Source of the DNA: Saonia flava
GTDB taxonomy: Bacteria; Bacteroidota; Bacteroidia; Flavobacteriales; Flavobacteriaceae
Direction of reading: 5' to 3'
Length of the DNA stretch: 64,000 bases
Assembly: GCF_011927795.1 (NCBI RefSeq)
Contig: NZ_JAATJJ010000001.1
Coordinates: forward strand, 1,477,397 to 1,541,396
Every line of letters starts with the position of its first letter. The first letter of the stretch is position 1. Both the position numbers and the translations under genes were made by a program. The notes below the pieces were generated by a model that was given only the letters and a program-made list of their open reading frames with translations, was not told the DNA's origin and ran no database searches. Positions 54,402-63,953 of the stretch are shown piece by piece.

Positions 54402-55847
54402 TTACTTTTTTGTTTTATCCTCTGTCTTTTTTGAATATATGTTGAATGGTATTCCCAATCTGATTCTTCCAGTAAAATCATTAGAAACTTTGGATTTATA
54501 AATTGAGTTACTCCAGCCAACATCAATCCCAAAGGTTAAGCTGGTGTTATCATCTTTTGTTTTTCTAAAAATAGGGCCAAAAAGAGCTGTAAAGTTATTT
54601 TTGAAAAAAACATTTTCTGGTTTGTCAATGAGATAGCTATGACTGAGCGATGCATTAAATCCGAAACTTTTCTTTTTGGTGAAAAAAATTGCACCATAGG
54701 CATTCAGGGATCCTGTTTTTAGGTTCTCTTTAATCAAATCAAATCTACCTAAGTTCTGCTCTTCTTCATCCTGTAGAATATATTCGCTAGAATTATTTTG
54801 AACGACTTTAGGTGTTCCATCTATTAATGTGCTTTCAAGAAAAGATGAGCTTGAAGCAGATAGCCCAATTTGATAGTACCAAACCAATTTCTCTGAATTA
54901 TGAGTATGATTAAAGTTAAAAGAAATTACTGTTTTGAGCTTATTGGCATCTTCATTGTCAAACTGATTATTGAATGCTTCTAAAATGGTGGCTTCGATAT
55001 TTTCTTCAGAGAACTTATATGTACTGTTGCTTAAATTAACGTTTAAATCTAACCATTTTAGAATATAACCGTATGTCATGTCGTTTTCTTTGTCAAAATT
55101 ATAAAGAATATCATCTTTAACATATTTCTCCAATTTGCTTTGAGTAGCTAGGCTATTCAAATAATTCTGTACTTTTTTATGTTCAGAATCTAATTTCACA
55201 TATGCCTCTTCATATTTCTTTTCTTCAATAAGTTTTTTAACATCTGGTAGACTATCAAGTACGTTTTTATGTACATTAAGAACACCCCCGTAATAAATTA
55301 AAATATCATTTTTTAAGCTATCAATTTCGGTTTTTGAGGTCTTGGTGTATTTTCTTGGATTGTAGATTGGTTCACTACCTCGTATTTCCCTTCTAGCTTT
55401 ATTTAATTTAAACTTCTTTTCGTCTCCTTTGAAAAAGGTGACTGGTTTACCAACATTAAGAATTAAGCCCAAGTTTAATCCAACATTGTTTCTCCAAGAA
55501 CCATCTGAATAAAATTCAAAAATACTTTTGCTCCCTGTTACATTTGCCCCTAACCTGAGGTAAATGGCATCTTGCAATTTTATATTACCATTAACTGTGA
55601 CATTCGTTTTTTCTTCATCTTGGGTGTATCCAAATGCAGAGGTATTAGAGGCTAAATCAGAATTGGAGAATATCACATGGCTAAATGCAGTAGTTATATT
55701 TTCCTTAAAGAGCTTGTTTTGTATTGCTTTACTTTTAATGTTATACTTGCCAAGTTCTATATCTAATGTTGAACTGTAGTTTGGTGTTTGAGCCTTTAGG
55801 GCTAAAACAAGGAAGAATGTTACGATAGAAAAGTAATAATTTTTCAT
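54402..55847 (-). CDS. Exported hypothetical protein, probable outer-membrane barrel
   Basis: A 481-residue protein I do not recognise. A signal peptide (MKNYYFSIVTFFLVLALKAQ) is followed by strand-rich segments at both ends (KTNVTVNGNIKLQDAIYLRLGANVTG, VGLNLGLILNVGK; and NAYGAIFFTKKKSFGFNASLSHSYL, NNFTALFGPIFRK, TSLTFGIDVGW, TGRIRLGIPFNIY) typical of an outer-membrane barrel. The middle (about residues 150-270) is a charged helical insert (LIEEKKYEEAYVKLDSEHKKVQNYLNS) that could be periplasmic. It follows the methyltransferase promoter region on the same strand; a link to the defence operon is not shown. Confidence 0.6.
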   Translation of the reverse strand: MKNYYFSIVTFFLVLALKAQTPNYSSTLDIELGKYNIKSKAIQNKLFKENITTAFSHVIFSNSDLASNTSAFGYTQDEEKTNVTVNGNIKLQDAIYLRLGANVTGSKSIFEFYSDGSWRNNVGLNLGLILNVGKPVTFFKGDEKKFKLNKARREIRGSEPIYNPRKYTKTSKTEIDSLKNDILIYYGGVLNVHKNVLDSLPDVKKLIEEKKYEEAYVKLDSEHKKVQNYLNSLATQSKLEKYVKDDILYNFDKENDMTYGYILKWLDLNVNLSNSTYKFSEENIEATILEAFNNQFDNEDANKLKTVISFNFNHTHNSEKLVWYYQIGLSASSSSFLESTLIDGTPKVVQNNSSEYILQDEEEQNLGRFDLIKENLKTGSLNAYGAIFFTKKKSFGFNASLSHSYLIDKPENVFFKNNFTALFGPIFRKTKDDNTSLTFGIDVGWSNSIYKSKVSNDFTGRIRLGIPFNIYSKKTEDKTKK

Positions 55848-56251
55848 AGTTAGTCGAGGTAAAAAAAAATAAAGATTATTAAGTATAAACTAAGCATCAA
55901 ATATTAAGCAATACAATACCCATTCGCGGGTATTTTCTGGGGGAAGTAAAATGTAGGAAGTCATCTCTTTGGAGACCAAAAAGTTACAAAAAACTTCAGT
56001 AAATTAATTATAGGAAAACCCTAGACTTAATATGGTTTTTATAGGATTTCACACACTTTTTCTTACAAAACTGTGTGTTTTTAAAGCAAAAGTGGTGCAT
56101 TGCCTTTTTTGGAGAGAATTTTTAGCAGCACAACTTAGCATTGTAATCATCAAAAAAGGGCCACATAACCAAATACAGCCCTTTTAAGAAAACTAACTCA
56201 AACTACTAACACTACTTAACAACTATTTTTAATATTTTACTATACGTATCA
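55848..56251. other. 404-base gene-free interval with hairpins
   Basis: No gene is seen. It holds a 7-bp hairpin with arms AATACCC (55915-55921) and GGGTATT (55928-55934), an ACACAC/GTGTGT hairpin near 56050-56080, and a terminator near 56154-56185 that belongs to the upstream minus-strand operon. The part near 55,850-55,910 is AT-rich and probably carries the promoter of the hypothetical barrel gene. Confidence 0.45.
56152..56185 (-). terminator. Terminator of the SusCD-enolase-RraA operon
   Basis: On the minus strand AAAAGGGC (complement of 56178-56185), a 16-base loop and GCCCTTTT (complement of 56154-56161) are followed by further Ts. It lies 67 bases after the RraA-like gene stop. Confidence 0.7.
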
Positions 56252-57187
56252 TCAATAATTATGGGATTTTAGATAGCCGTCCAACTCGGCCCGGGTCATG
56301 GGCAGTTTACTATCTGGGTAGGCTTTGATCCAACCCATAAAATCGGCCTTAATGGCATCCGTCCATCTAGTATCTATCTGTCCCGCCAAATATTTTTTCT
56401 CCCGTAACCGTTGAAAACCAAACTCGTCCCGTAACGCCACTACTTCTGAGGCCAGTACCAGTTCCTCCACAAAATTAGCAGGGATAAAGATGATTCCGTG
56501 CCTATTGGCCAATACCACATCGCCCGGTAGCACCGTGACCCTACCTATGCGTATGGGAGCGTTTATGGAGGTCAACATCTGCTCTTGTAGGTAAGAAGGG
56601 TCTTCGCCCCTGTACCAACCGTTAAAGCCCTCTATTTCCAATAATCCGCCCAAATCCCTAATACCGCCATCAAAAATGACCCCGTTCTGGGAATTGGCAT
56701 AAATGGCATTGCCCAGGTTGGACCCTATTAAGGTGCCGTCTATGATCCTGCCATAACCATCTGCCACATAAATATCGCCGGGTTTTAAAATTTCAATGGG
56801 CCAAGAATTGCTCCCACCAATGGTATCCCTATTCTCTGCCGCCCCTTGCAGTTTTACCGTCTGCTGAAAATCTGGTCTCAAAGGCATATATTGTGCGGTT
56901 ACCACACGGCCGGTCATGACCCCTTCTGGGTGAATGATCTGCCAATTGCCCTCATACTGGTTGTTGTATCCTTTTCTGCGCAGATACCCCCATGCCTCTT
57001 CTATCCTAATTTTTTTAAGTCGGTTCAACAGGGCATCAGAAACCTTGGGCCTACCGTCCGGGAAACGTTCGCCTGTCCAATCTGAAGTCAGGGTTTTTAT
57101 ATAATCTGGCGAGGCGCCCACATCCTGTGCATTCACAAAGCCAAGTGCCACAAAGGCCACTAGGGCGGTCAATAGTATGTTCTTCAT
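56252..57187 (-). CDS. Exported RraA/HMG-CHA aldolase family protein
   Basis: About 311 residues. The ATG at 57187 is chosen because it opens directly with a signal peptide (MKNILLTALVAFVALGFVNAQ); an upstream in-frame TTG at 57211 is less likely. The mature part matches the RraA-like fold of class II 4-hydroxy-4-methyl-2-oxoglutarate aldolases: LKPGDIYVADGYGR, GSNLGNAIYANSQNGVIFDGG and the Arg-Asp pair (177-178) of GIRDL, which form the metal and pyruvate-enolate site. Family members are normally cytoplasmic, so export is notable. It follows the enolase-superfamily gene closely and probably cleaves a 2-keto acid made by it. Confidence 0.85.
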   Translation of the reverse strand: MKNILLTALVAFVALGFVNAQDVGASPDYIKTLTSDWTGERFPDGRPKVSDALLNRLKKIRIEEAWGYLRRKGYNNQYEGNWQIIHPEGVMTGRVVTAQYMPLRPDFQQTVKLQGAAENRDTIGGSNSWPIEILKPGDIYVADGYGRIIDGTLIGSNLGNAIYANSQNGVIFDGGIRDLGGLLEIEGFNGWYRGEDPSYLQEQMLTSINAPIRIGRVTVLPGDVVLANRHGIIFIPANFVEELVLASEVVALRDEFGFQRLREKKYLAGQIDTRWTDAIKADFMGWIKAYPDSKLPMTRAELDGYLKSHNY

Positions 57188-57213
57188 TTTTAATAGAGTT
57201 GGTTTATACAATT

Positions 57214-58713
57214 TTAGCTATACGTTCTGTCATGCGACCTAAGTTCATTCCACTCGTCTGTAGATTTAAAGAAACTTTTGTCCCTTGAATCCAAGTGTTT
57301 CTTCACCACTTCCTCATTTAATTCTATTCCCAATCCAGGAGCGGTCAATGGCACAGTAGCAAAGCCTTTGTCTATCATTTTAAAGCCCCCTACCGTGGTC
57401 ACTAAATCTTCCCACCAGGGTACATCTACCGAGTGGTGTTCCAATGCCAAGAAATTTTGGGTTGCCGCGGCACAGTGTACATTGGCCATAAAGGAAACCG
57501 GGGTTCCCGCCTGGTGCATGGCCATGGCCACACCAAATTCCTCTGCATAATCCGCAATTCTTTTGGTTTCCAAAAGCCCACCAGAAGAAGCTAAATCTGG
57601 ATGGATAATATCCACGGCCCGCTCCTCTATCAAAGGTTTAAAGTCTTTTAATAAATAGATATCCTCACCCGTAGTGGTAGGCGTTTCTATGGAATTGGTA
57701 ATGGTCTTCCATTGCTCGGTATATTGCCATGGCACCATATCCTCGAACCAGGCCAATCTATATTTCTCCAAGGCCCTTGCCAAACGGATATTATTGTTTA
57801 AATCAAAATGACCGTAATGATCCGTAGATATCGGAATTTCATACCCTACCATATCCCGAACGTTGGCAACCACTTGTTGCAGTTCTTCCAAACCCTTGTC
57901 CGTAATTTGTATTTGTGTAAAGGGGTGCATGGTGTTGCCGTAGGACATAAAATTTCTCCTATCCCCCCATTGGTTCAACCTACCATTGGCATCTTCCCAA
58001 AACTTGCCGTTGACCACTGTATTGGGCTTGCCCCTTAGTTCCCCTATGGAGACATCCATTTTTAACCAGGTGTATCCTTGGTCCTTTACCCTATAATTGA
58101 TCAGTCTTTGCTGTTCTTCGGGGGATCCAGCTTCTGGTGTATCTGCATACAGCCTTACCTTGTCCCTATACCTACCCCCAAGCAATTGCCATGCGGGAAC
58201 ATTATACGCCTTGCCACAAAGGTCCCACAGGGCCATTTCTACGGCACAAACACCACCAGCCTGCCTTGCAGGGCCTCCAAATTGCTTAATGCTTTTAAAA
58301 ATCTTCTCAACGTTGCATGGGTTTTTTCCCAGAATACGGCTCTTGAGCATGAGTGCATATCGTACATCGGCAGCATCGCGCACTTCTCCCAGTCCGTAGA
58401 TTCCTTGGTTGGTGTCTATTCTTATAATGGCCGTACCACCCATTACAGCGGTTAGCGCGTAGCGCATGTCCGTTATTTTTAACTCGGACGGAGCGGATGA
58501 GCGGTTTACTTTGGATGTACTTTGAGAAACCGTATCCTCAAAAGAATAGCCCACAAAACTGGATAGGGCCATACCTCCCAAAGCGGTCTTCTTTAAAAAA
58601 TTTCTACGATTACTTTCTGTTTTGGGGTTATCAATTTCTTTTTGCCTAGAAGCTGTATATGCCTTTTCCTCTTCCTTATTTTTTACAATTAGTTGTTCTA
58701 ATGCACTTTTCAT
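57214..58713 (-). CDS. Tat-exported enolase-superfamily (mandelate racemase/sugar acid dehydratase-like) protein
   Basis: A 499-residue enzyme. A twin-arginine signal NRRNFLKKTALGGMALS has Arg36-Arg37 after an unusually long polar start. The enolase fold follows: an N-terminal capping domain (about 78-190), then a barrel with the KxD pair Lys218/Asp220 (WLKMD), metal ligands Asp298 (STDHYGH), Glu324 (WFEDMVP) and Glu350 (TGEDIY), Asp373 (HPDLAS) and general base His400 (MAMHQAG). This is the mandelate racemase-type set used by sugar acid dehydratases. The substrate is unknown. It lies between a SusD lipoprotein gene and an exported RraA-like aldolase. Confidence 0.88.
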   Translation of the reverse strand: MKSALEQLIVKNKEEEKAYTASRQKEIDNPKTESNRRNFLKKTALGGMALSSFVGYSFEDTVSQSTSKVNRSSAPSELKITDMRYALTAVMGGTAIIRIDTNQGIYGLGEVRDAADVRYALMLKSRILGKNPCNVEKIFKSIKQFGGPARQAGGVCAVEMALWDLCGKAYNVPAWQLLGGRYRDKVRLYADTPEAGSPEEQQRLINYRVKDQGYTWLKMDVSIGELRGKPNTVVNGKFWEDANGRLNQWGDRRNFMSYGNTMHPFTQIQITDKGLEELQQVVANVRDMVGYEIPISTDHYGHFDLNNNIRLARALEKYRLAWFEDMVPWQYTEQWKTITNSIETPTTTGEDIYLLKDFKPLIEERAVDIIHPDLASSGGLLETKRIADYAEEFGVAMAMHQAGTPVSFMANVHCAAATQNFLALEHHSVDVPWWEDLVTTVGGFKMIDKGFATVPLTAPGLGIELNEEVVKKHLDSRDKSFFKSTDEWNELRSHDRTYS

Positions 58714-58811
58714 TGGTTTGATTTTTATGGTTGGGTAAAAAATATCTGCTCTTCAATTTATAACAAAATTTTGAGATTCGTACCTATTTGGCTATTTGTC
58801 AACAAGTTATT

Positions 58812-58864
58812 TGATTTGGGGCCTAAAAATTCTCTTTTTAGTGAAAATAAATAGGCCCAAATCA
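58812..58864 (-). promoter_or_regulatory. Compound hairpin between susD and the enzyme genes
   Basis: TGATTTGGGGCCT (58812-58824) pairs with AGGCCCAAATCA (58853-58864) with one bulged G, around a loop that itself holds CTAAAAA (58823-58829) pairing with TTTTTAG (58835-58841). It starts 37 bases after the susD stop, and may protect or attenuate the transcript so that transport genes exceed enzyme genes. Confidence 0.6.
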
Positions 58865-58901
58865 TCTAACAAATAATTGGTTGGTTGGTATTATTATTAA
58901 A

Positions 58902-60428
58902 TCAATTGTCCCACCAGACTTTGGTATCCAAATTGTCTGGTCCCATTCTACTTATAGCGGCATCCACATTTTCCTTGTTGACAGCTATTTCTGCACTAGG
59001 ATAGGTTAGCCTGTTTATAAAGTCGCCTGTAATATCTTGCCCTGGGTATGGGTTTGGTGTTAAATCTGGATAACCCGATCTTCTAAAATTGGCAAAAGCT
59101 TCTGGTCCATTTAAAAAAGAGGCTACCCAATATTGGTTGTTTATCTCCTCTATGGCATTCCCCGCATCTAATGGGTTAGCAGCTACAAAGTCATCTATAT
59201 CTGCAGTGGGAATGGCAATATCTGCACTGTAATCTGCCAATTGTTCCATATGCGCCCTAATTCCGTCCGCATAATGTTCCGCAGCGTTTCCACCTGTCCA
59301 TCCATTGGTGGCCGCTTCTGCCAATAGCAACTGGGTCTGTCCATAAGTACACAAAAACATGGGTGCACTATTGGCTCCCATAGTAAACCTATCCAATTGT
59401 GTAAAGTCATAAAAGCTGGCCAATCCCAAATCTGTTGCAACAGCTCCTATAGAACTATTGTCATGCCCCATAGGCATACCTATCTGATCGGTTGGGTCTT
59501 TTGAACCAATTTCTATAACTTGTTCTGGTCCAGATGCCGCCCCAATATACCTTATGGCAATAGCTGCCAATCTTGGGTCATCCTTATCAAAAAGAAAATT
59601 TACAAAACCATCAACGAGATAAAAGTTATTGGCTTCCGTTCCATTAAAAGTATTTCCAAAGGGATTCACAAAATTATTATCATGCCTTATCACAAAATTA
59701 TCCTCATTGGATTCCATGACCCCCCCTGTAAAAGCATCTTGCACCGTTTGCTGTGCCAAGGCACTATCCACATTGGAAAGGCGCATACCTATTCTTACCA
59801 ATAAAGAATTTCCCAATTTTCTCCACTTGCTCAGGTCTCCTCCATACATTACCTCACTCACCGTATCCCCAGAATCATTTAAAGCAGCAACCGCCTCCTT
59901 TAATTCGTTGATCAAATCTGGATAAATATTGGATTGTGGATCGTAAACGGGAAGTACAATTTGGTCGGAAAAACCCCTTCCAGCCTCAAAGTAGGGTATT
60001 TCCCCATAAGTGTCTGTAAGCACCATAAAAGCATATGCCTCTATAATACGTGCTATATTGTATAGGTTACCTTGCTCTGGGTCATCTTGGACCTGCCCAA
60101 TTACATCTCCCGTATGCTTAATTACGTTTTGGTAGTAACTATCCCAAAGGTTACCCGTATTGTTTCTATTATCCTGATTGTAATTAGCTCCAGAAACAAA
60201 TCCTGAATTGGGTGTTACAATTTGTTGAACAACACCTGCCTCATAGTAAATATTGGTTCCACTAGGGAACGAAAGTCCTATAATGGCATTGTTCAATACA
60301 TAGACCGCATCTACACTTTCACTAGTAGGATCTACGGTGTTTGTATTTATTTCGTCAAAGTCTTTCTCACAGGACAAAACTGATAATATCAGTGCGAGAA
60401 CCAAAAAAATGCTTGCTCTATTTTTCAT
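58902..60428 (-). CDS. SusD/RagB family nutrient-binding outer-membrane lipoprotein
   Basis: A 508-residue surface lipoprotein that captures the nutrient and sits as a lid on the SusC channel. The lipobox is LILSVLSCEKDFDE (Cys20). The body is of the SusD-like group 2 type: FDEINTNTVDPTSES, YYQNVIKHTGDVIGQ with tetratricopeptide-like helices, IIEAYAFMVLTDTYGEIPYFEAG and FLNGPEAFANFRRSGYPDLTPNP. It follows susC by 12 bases. The ligand is not known, but the enzymes downstream suggest a sugar-acid-like molecule. Confidence 0.92.
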   Translation of the reverse strand: MKNRASIFLVLALILSVLSCEKDFDEINTNTVDPTSESVDAVYVLNNAIIGLSFPSGTNIYYEAGVVQQIVTPNSGFVSGANYNQDNRNNTGNLWDSYYQNVIKHTGDVIGQVQDDPEQGNLYNIARIIEAYAFMVLTDTYGEIPYFEAGRGFSDQIVLPVYDPQSNIYPDLINELKEAVAALNDSGDTVSEVMYGGDLSKWRKLGNSLLVRIGMRLSNVDSALAQQTVQDAFTGGVMESNEDNFVIRHDNNFVNPFGNTFNGTEANNFYLVDGFVNFLFDKDDPRLAAIAIRYIGAASGPEQVIEIGSKDPTDQIGMPMGHDNSSIGAVATDLGLASFYDFTQLDRFTMGANSAPMFLCTYGQTQLLLAEAATNGWTGGNAAEHYADGIRAHMEQLADYSADIAIPTADIDDFVAANPLDAGNAIEEINNQYWVASFLNGPEAFANFRRSGYPDLTPNPYPGQDITGDFINRLTYPSAEIAVNKENVDAAISRMGPDNLDTKVWWDN

Positions 60429-60440
60429 ATCATTTATGTC

Positions 60441-63400
60441 TTAAAATTTAACGTTTAGATTAAACCCAATACTCCGGGTAGTAGGAACACCTGTAGACTC
60501 CAACCCAGAAACATTATCTGAACTAAAACCAAAGGAATCTGGGTCTATATTATCCACCCACTTTTTTAACAACAGCACGTTGTTGGCGATCAAACTTAAG
60601 GTGGCACCCTTTAATGGGGATTCTTCTGGTATAAACTTTTTAAAGTCATACCCTAAAGTCACCTGTCTAAGTTTCCAATATCCCCCGTTGTATACAATAG
60701 GTTCTATAAGCTGTTGAGATCTTACCACTTCCCAATATCTTTGGGACTCTGTTGCTACCGTATTTGGTTCTCCCGCCTCATTGACACCATCGCCTATAAC
60801 ACCGGTATCCCTTCCTGGCAACGTCATTTTATGCAATCCATGTCTTACCGCATTAAAATTGGTTCCAGAGATCATTTTACTTCCCAATTTAAAATCGATC
60901 AAGAAAGAAAAATTGAAGTCCTTGTAGCTTACATTGTTGGTGATACCACCGACCCATTTGGGCAGGGCACTGCCATAAAATTTGATGTCGTCCGACCTTA
61001 GCGGTCTTCCATCTCCACCAAATACTTGGCGTCCTTGGTCATCAAACTTATATCCAAAACCAGCCAATTGCCCAATTTCCTCACCTACTACTTGGTACAA
61101 GAACCCGTTAAAAGGATGATTTCCCACTACAATACTTTCTCCTTCTTCATCCGTCAACAAGCTTATTACCTTAGTCTTATTATAAGAGGTGTTAAAGTTG
61201 ACTTCCCAATTTAAATTTTCATTGGATATAGGAACAACTCTAAGCAAAGCTTCAACTCCGTTACTTCTACTTTCCCCGCTATTGATCAACGTGCTTACAA
61301 ACCCCGAAGAATTTGAGATTTGTGCCGGTATTATTTGATCAAATGTAGTTTTACGATATACGGCCATATCCAGTCCCACTCTATTATCGAACATGCGAAG
61401 ATCTATACCAAACTCCGCCTCCGTAGTCCTCATAGGTTTTAGATTTGGATTAGGCAATGTATTCGTATTTGCTCCAGCAACAGGGTTTGATGAACCATCT
61501 GGCCCTGAAAAGAAATTGGAATTTATAGAGTAGAACAATGCATCGGAATATGGGGAAACATCCGTATCACTCCCCACCTCTGCATAGGCAGCTCTAAACT
61601 TTCCAAAAGTCAGCCATTCTGGTTTGTTTTCAAAAGAATTGGAAAACACATAACTAGCAGAAACGGATGGGTACAAAATACTTCTATTTTCCTCCGACAA
61701 AGTTGAAAACCAGTCATTTCTAAGTGTTCCACTTAAGAAGTACGTGTCCATATAAGAAACATCTGCAGACCCATAAAGCGAGTTTACTGCACGCTCCGAA
61801 AGTGAATAGGTTGGGTTTTTAACCCTACCGTTCTGAACAGTGTACAAATCCCTTATCACGAAATCTGTTACCGCAACCCGGTTTAAATCTGACCGACGTC
61901 TCATTTGGTTACCACCCAAATTTACCCCAATACCTAGGTTCTCATTAATGTCCTTAGATGCAGAAAATAAGAAATCTACATTGGTTTCCCTAAACCTTCT
62001 GGACTCTTGAGTATATGTACCATTCACAAAACCAGCAGGGGCCGAAGGCCTTGAAGCTTGCCCTGTGGGATACCCATTATAATCCTGATCTCTGGACCAA
62101 TAATCCTGTCCAACCCTTATTTGACCAAACAACCATGGCAAAATGTTGTATTTAGCAGATACATTGCCAAAGACACGATCCCTTACGATGTTATTAAATT
62201 GTTCCGATAAGGTGAAATAGGGGTTTGTCCTATTTCTAAACCTAGAATAAACAAACTCATTCCCGTTAGCATCAAATTTATTTTCATCCAGCAACTCTAA
62301 TGGCATAGAATTGGCCATATTATATAGGGCAACAGAAATCGTATTATCTTGCTGCCCTACATTTGGTGGGTTGGTATTTTTCTCGTTTGAATAATTAACA
62401 TGGGCCTCCACACTAAACTTGTCCGACAAATCATAGCTGGTTCCCAAACTTATGGTTCTTCTAACAAACTCATTGTTAGGAGTTATCCCATCGCTCTTTA
62501 AATTGGACAATGATAGATTAAAACCTCCTTTTTCACCTCCACTAGAAACAGAAATTGAATTCGTTATATCGAAACCATGTCTATAGAAATTTTTAATTAT
62601 ATCCCTTTGCGGTACATAGGGAACCTCTATACCATCGAACAAAACCTGTGTCATTCCTGGTTGGAATTTCTCCCCAAAAGACCATTGTCCCGAAGTTGGA
62701 TTGGCCGTGGTGGGTCTTACCCCATTTTCTCCTTGCCCATATTCATATTGATAGTCTGTAAAATCCAATGGATTAGAGTCCACAATATTAACATTGTAAG
62801 TTACTCCCAATCCTTGTCCCCGTCCTCGAGTTTTTGTGGTAATCATAATTACACCATCCTTTGCTCGCGAACCATAAAGTGCAGCACCTGTGGCACCTTT
62901 TAAAATGGTCATGCTTTCAATATCATCTGGATTAATACTGGAAAAGCCATCACCTCCATCCGAATAGACACCTCCACTATTGGTACCTACTTCAGAACTT
63001 TGACTACCAGGGCTGGTTCCAAAACTAGTATTGTCTATTGGCACCCCGTTAACAACAATTAAGGGGTTGTTTTGACCAGAAATAGAAGACTGCCCACGGA
63101 TACGGACCTTGGATGATCCCCCTGGACCTGTTCCCAAAGAAGAAATATTTACTCCCGCTACTTTTCCTTGCAAGGTATTCATGAAATTTGAAGACCTGTT
63201 TACGTTGACATCATCAGCATCTACTTGAGCGATGGAATACCCAAGCTTTTTGGTCTCCTGTCTAATTCCCAAAGCTGTAACAACAACTTCACTCAAATTC
63301 TCCGCATCGGCTATCATTGTGGCATCAATAGTACTTCTTGATCCAACTTCGAATTCCATACGTTTCATCCCTATATAAGAAAAAACCAATATTGCATCAC

Positions 63401-63953
63401 TAGAACCAACTTCTATAGAATAATTTCCATCAAAATCTGTGGTTGTTCCTGTGGTAGTGTTTTTAATAAACACAGATACTCCAGGTAAGGGTTGGTCGTT
63501 TTCATCTAAGACGGTACCACTAACAGTTTGTTGAACCTCTAGTGACGCCCCATCATCATTGCCAGAAGAATTTTCAAGAATTGCTTTTTGCTCCTTGGCA
63601 CGTTTTAAAACAATCTGTGTCCTAAATATTTCATACGTTATAGGACTTCCCGCGAAGATTTTTTCTAAAACTTGGGGTACAGATTCATTGGTTGCAGTAA
63701 CAGAAATAGTTCTTTCATAATCAACTTCCTTGTCGTTGTACAAAATTTTATACTCTGTTAGGGATTCAATCTTTTTTAGAACTTTTTCTACAGTAACATT
63801 TTCTAATTGAAATGTAACTTTTTCGTTCTCGGCGTAATTGCTTGCCTGAATTTGTAAAAATGAGATAATAAATAGTGAGATAGTTAGTTTCATTTTTAAA
63901 TCAAGCTGAAAAGGATAAGGAATAGCATTCCTTAACTTTTTAAAGTTTTCCAT
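60441..63953 (-). CDS. SusC/RagA family TonB-linked outer-membrane protein with STN domain
   Basis: A 1170-residue transporter. After an N-terminal signal (the hydrophobic part LTISLFIISFLQIQA; an alternative ATG lies at 63893) there is a secretin/TonB short N-terminal (STN) domain (about 45-120), which in other systems signals to an anti-sigma FecR protein. Next come a carboxypeptidase-regulatory-like domain (VSGTVLDENDQPLPGVSVFIKNTTTGTTTDFDG), the SusC plug with the SVQxALxGKVAGVNI-like region (NTLQGKVAGVNISSLG) and LKGATGAALYGSRAKDGVIMITTK, and a 22-strand barrel ending in Phe. It heads the operon; a FecR/sigma pair may lie beyond the window edge. Confidence 0.93.
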   Translation of the reverse strand: MENFKKLRNAIPYPFQLDLKMKLTISLFIISFLQIQASNYAENEKVTFQLENVTVEKVLKKIESLTEYKILYNDKEVDYERTISVTATNESVPQVLEKIFAGSPITYEIFRTQIVLKRAKEQKAILENSSGNDDGASLEVQQTVSGTVLDENDQPLPGVSVFIKNTTTGTTTDFDGNYSIEVGSSDAILVFSYIGMKRMEFEVGSRSTIDATMIADAENLSEVVVTALGIRQETKKLGYSIAQVDADDVNVNRSSNFMNTLQGKVAGVNISSLGTGPGGSSKVRIRGQSSISGQNNPLIVVNGVPIDNTSFGTSPGSQSSEVGTNSGGVYSDGGDGFSSINPDDIESMTILKGATGAALYGSRAKDGVIMITTKTRGRGQGLGVTYNVNIVDSNPLDFTDYQYEYGQGENGVRPTTANPTSGQWSFGEKFQPGMTQVLFDGIEVPYVPQRDIIKNFYRHGFDITNSISVSSGGEKGGFNLSLSNLKSDGITPNNEFVRRTISLGTSYDLSDKFSVEAHVNYSNEKNTNPPNVGQQDNTISVALYNMANSMPLELLDENKFDANGNEFVYSRFRNRTNPYFTLSEQFNNIVRDRVFGNVSAKYNILPWLFGQIRVGQDYWSRDQDYNGYPTGQASRPSAPAGFVNGTYTQESRRFRETNVDFLFSASKDINENLGIGVNLGGNQMRRRSDLNRVAVTDFVIRDLYTVQNGRVKNPTYSLSERAVNSLYGSADVSYMDTYFLSGTLRNDWFSTLSEENRSILYPSVSASYVFSNSFENKPEWLTFGKFRAAYAEVGSDTDVSPYSDALFYSINSNFFSGPDGSSNPVAGANTNTLPNPNLKPMRTTEAEFGIDLRMFDNRVGLDMAVYRKTTFDQIIPAQISNSSGFVSTLINSGESRSNGVEALLRVVPISNENLNWEVNFNTSYNKTKVISLLTDEEGESIVVGNHPFNGFLYQVVGEEIGQLAGFGYKFDDQGRQVFGGDGRPLRSDDIKFYGSALPKWVGGITNNVSYKDFNFSFLIDFKLGSKMISGTNFNAVRHGLHKMTLPGRDTGVIGDGVNEAGEPNTVATESQRYWEVVRSQQLIEPIVYNGGYWKLRQVTLGYDFKKFIPEESPLKGATLSLIANNVLLLKKWVDNIDPDSFGFSSDNVSGLESTGVPTTRSIGFNLNVKF

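Noticed and set aside
55915-55934. Hairpin AATACCC/GGGTATT as a terminator
   Set aside because: The stem lacks a convincing T-run on the minus strand where a terminator would be expected, so its role is left open.
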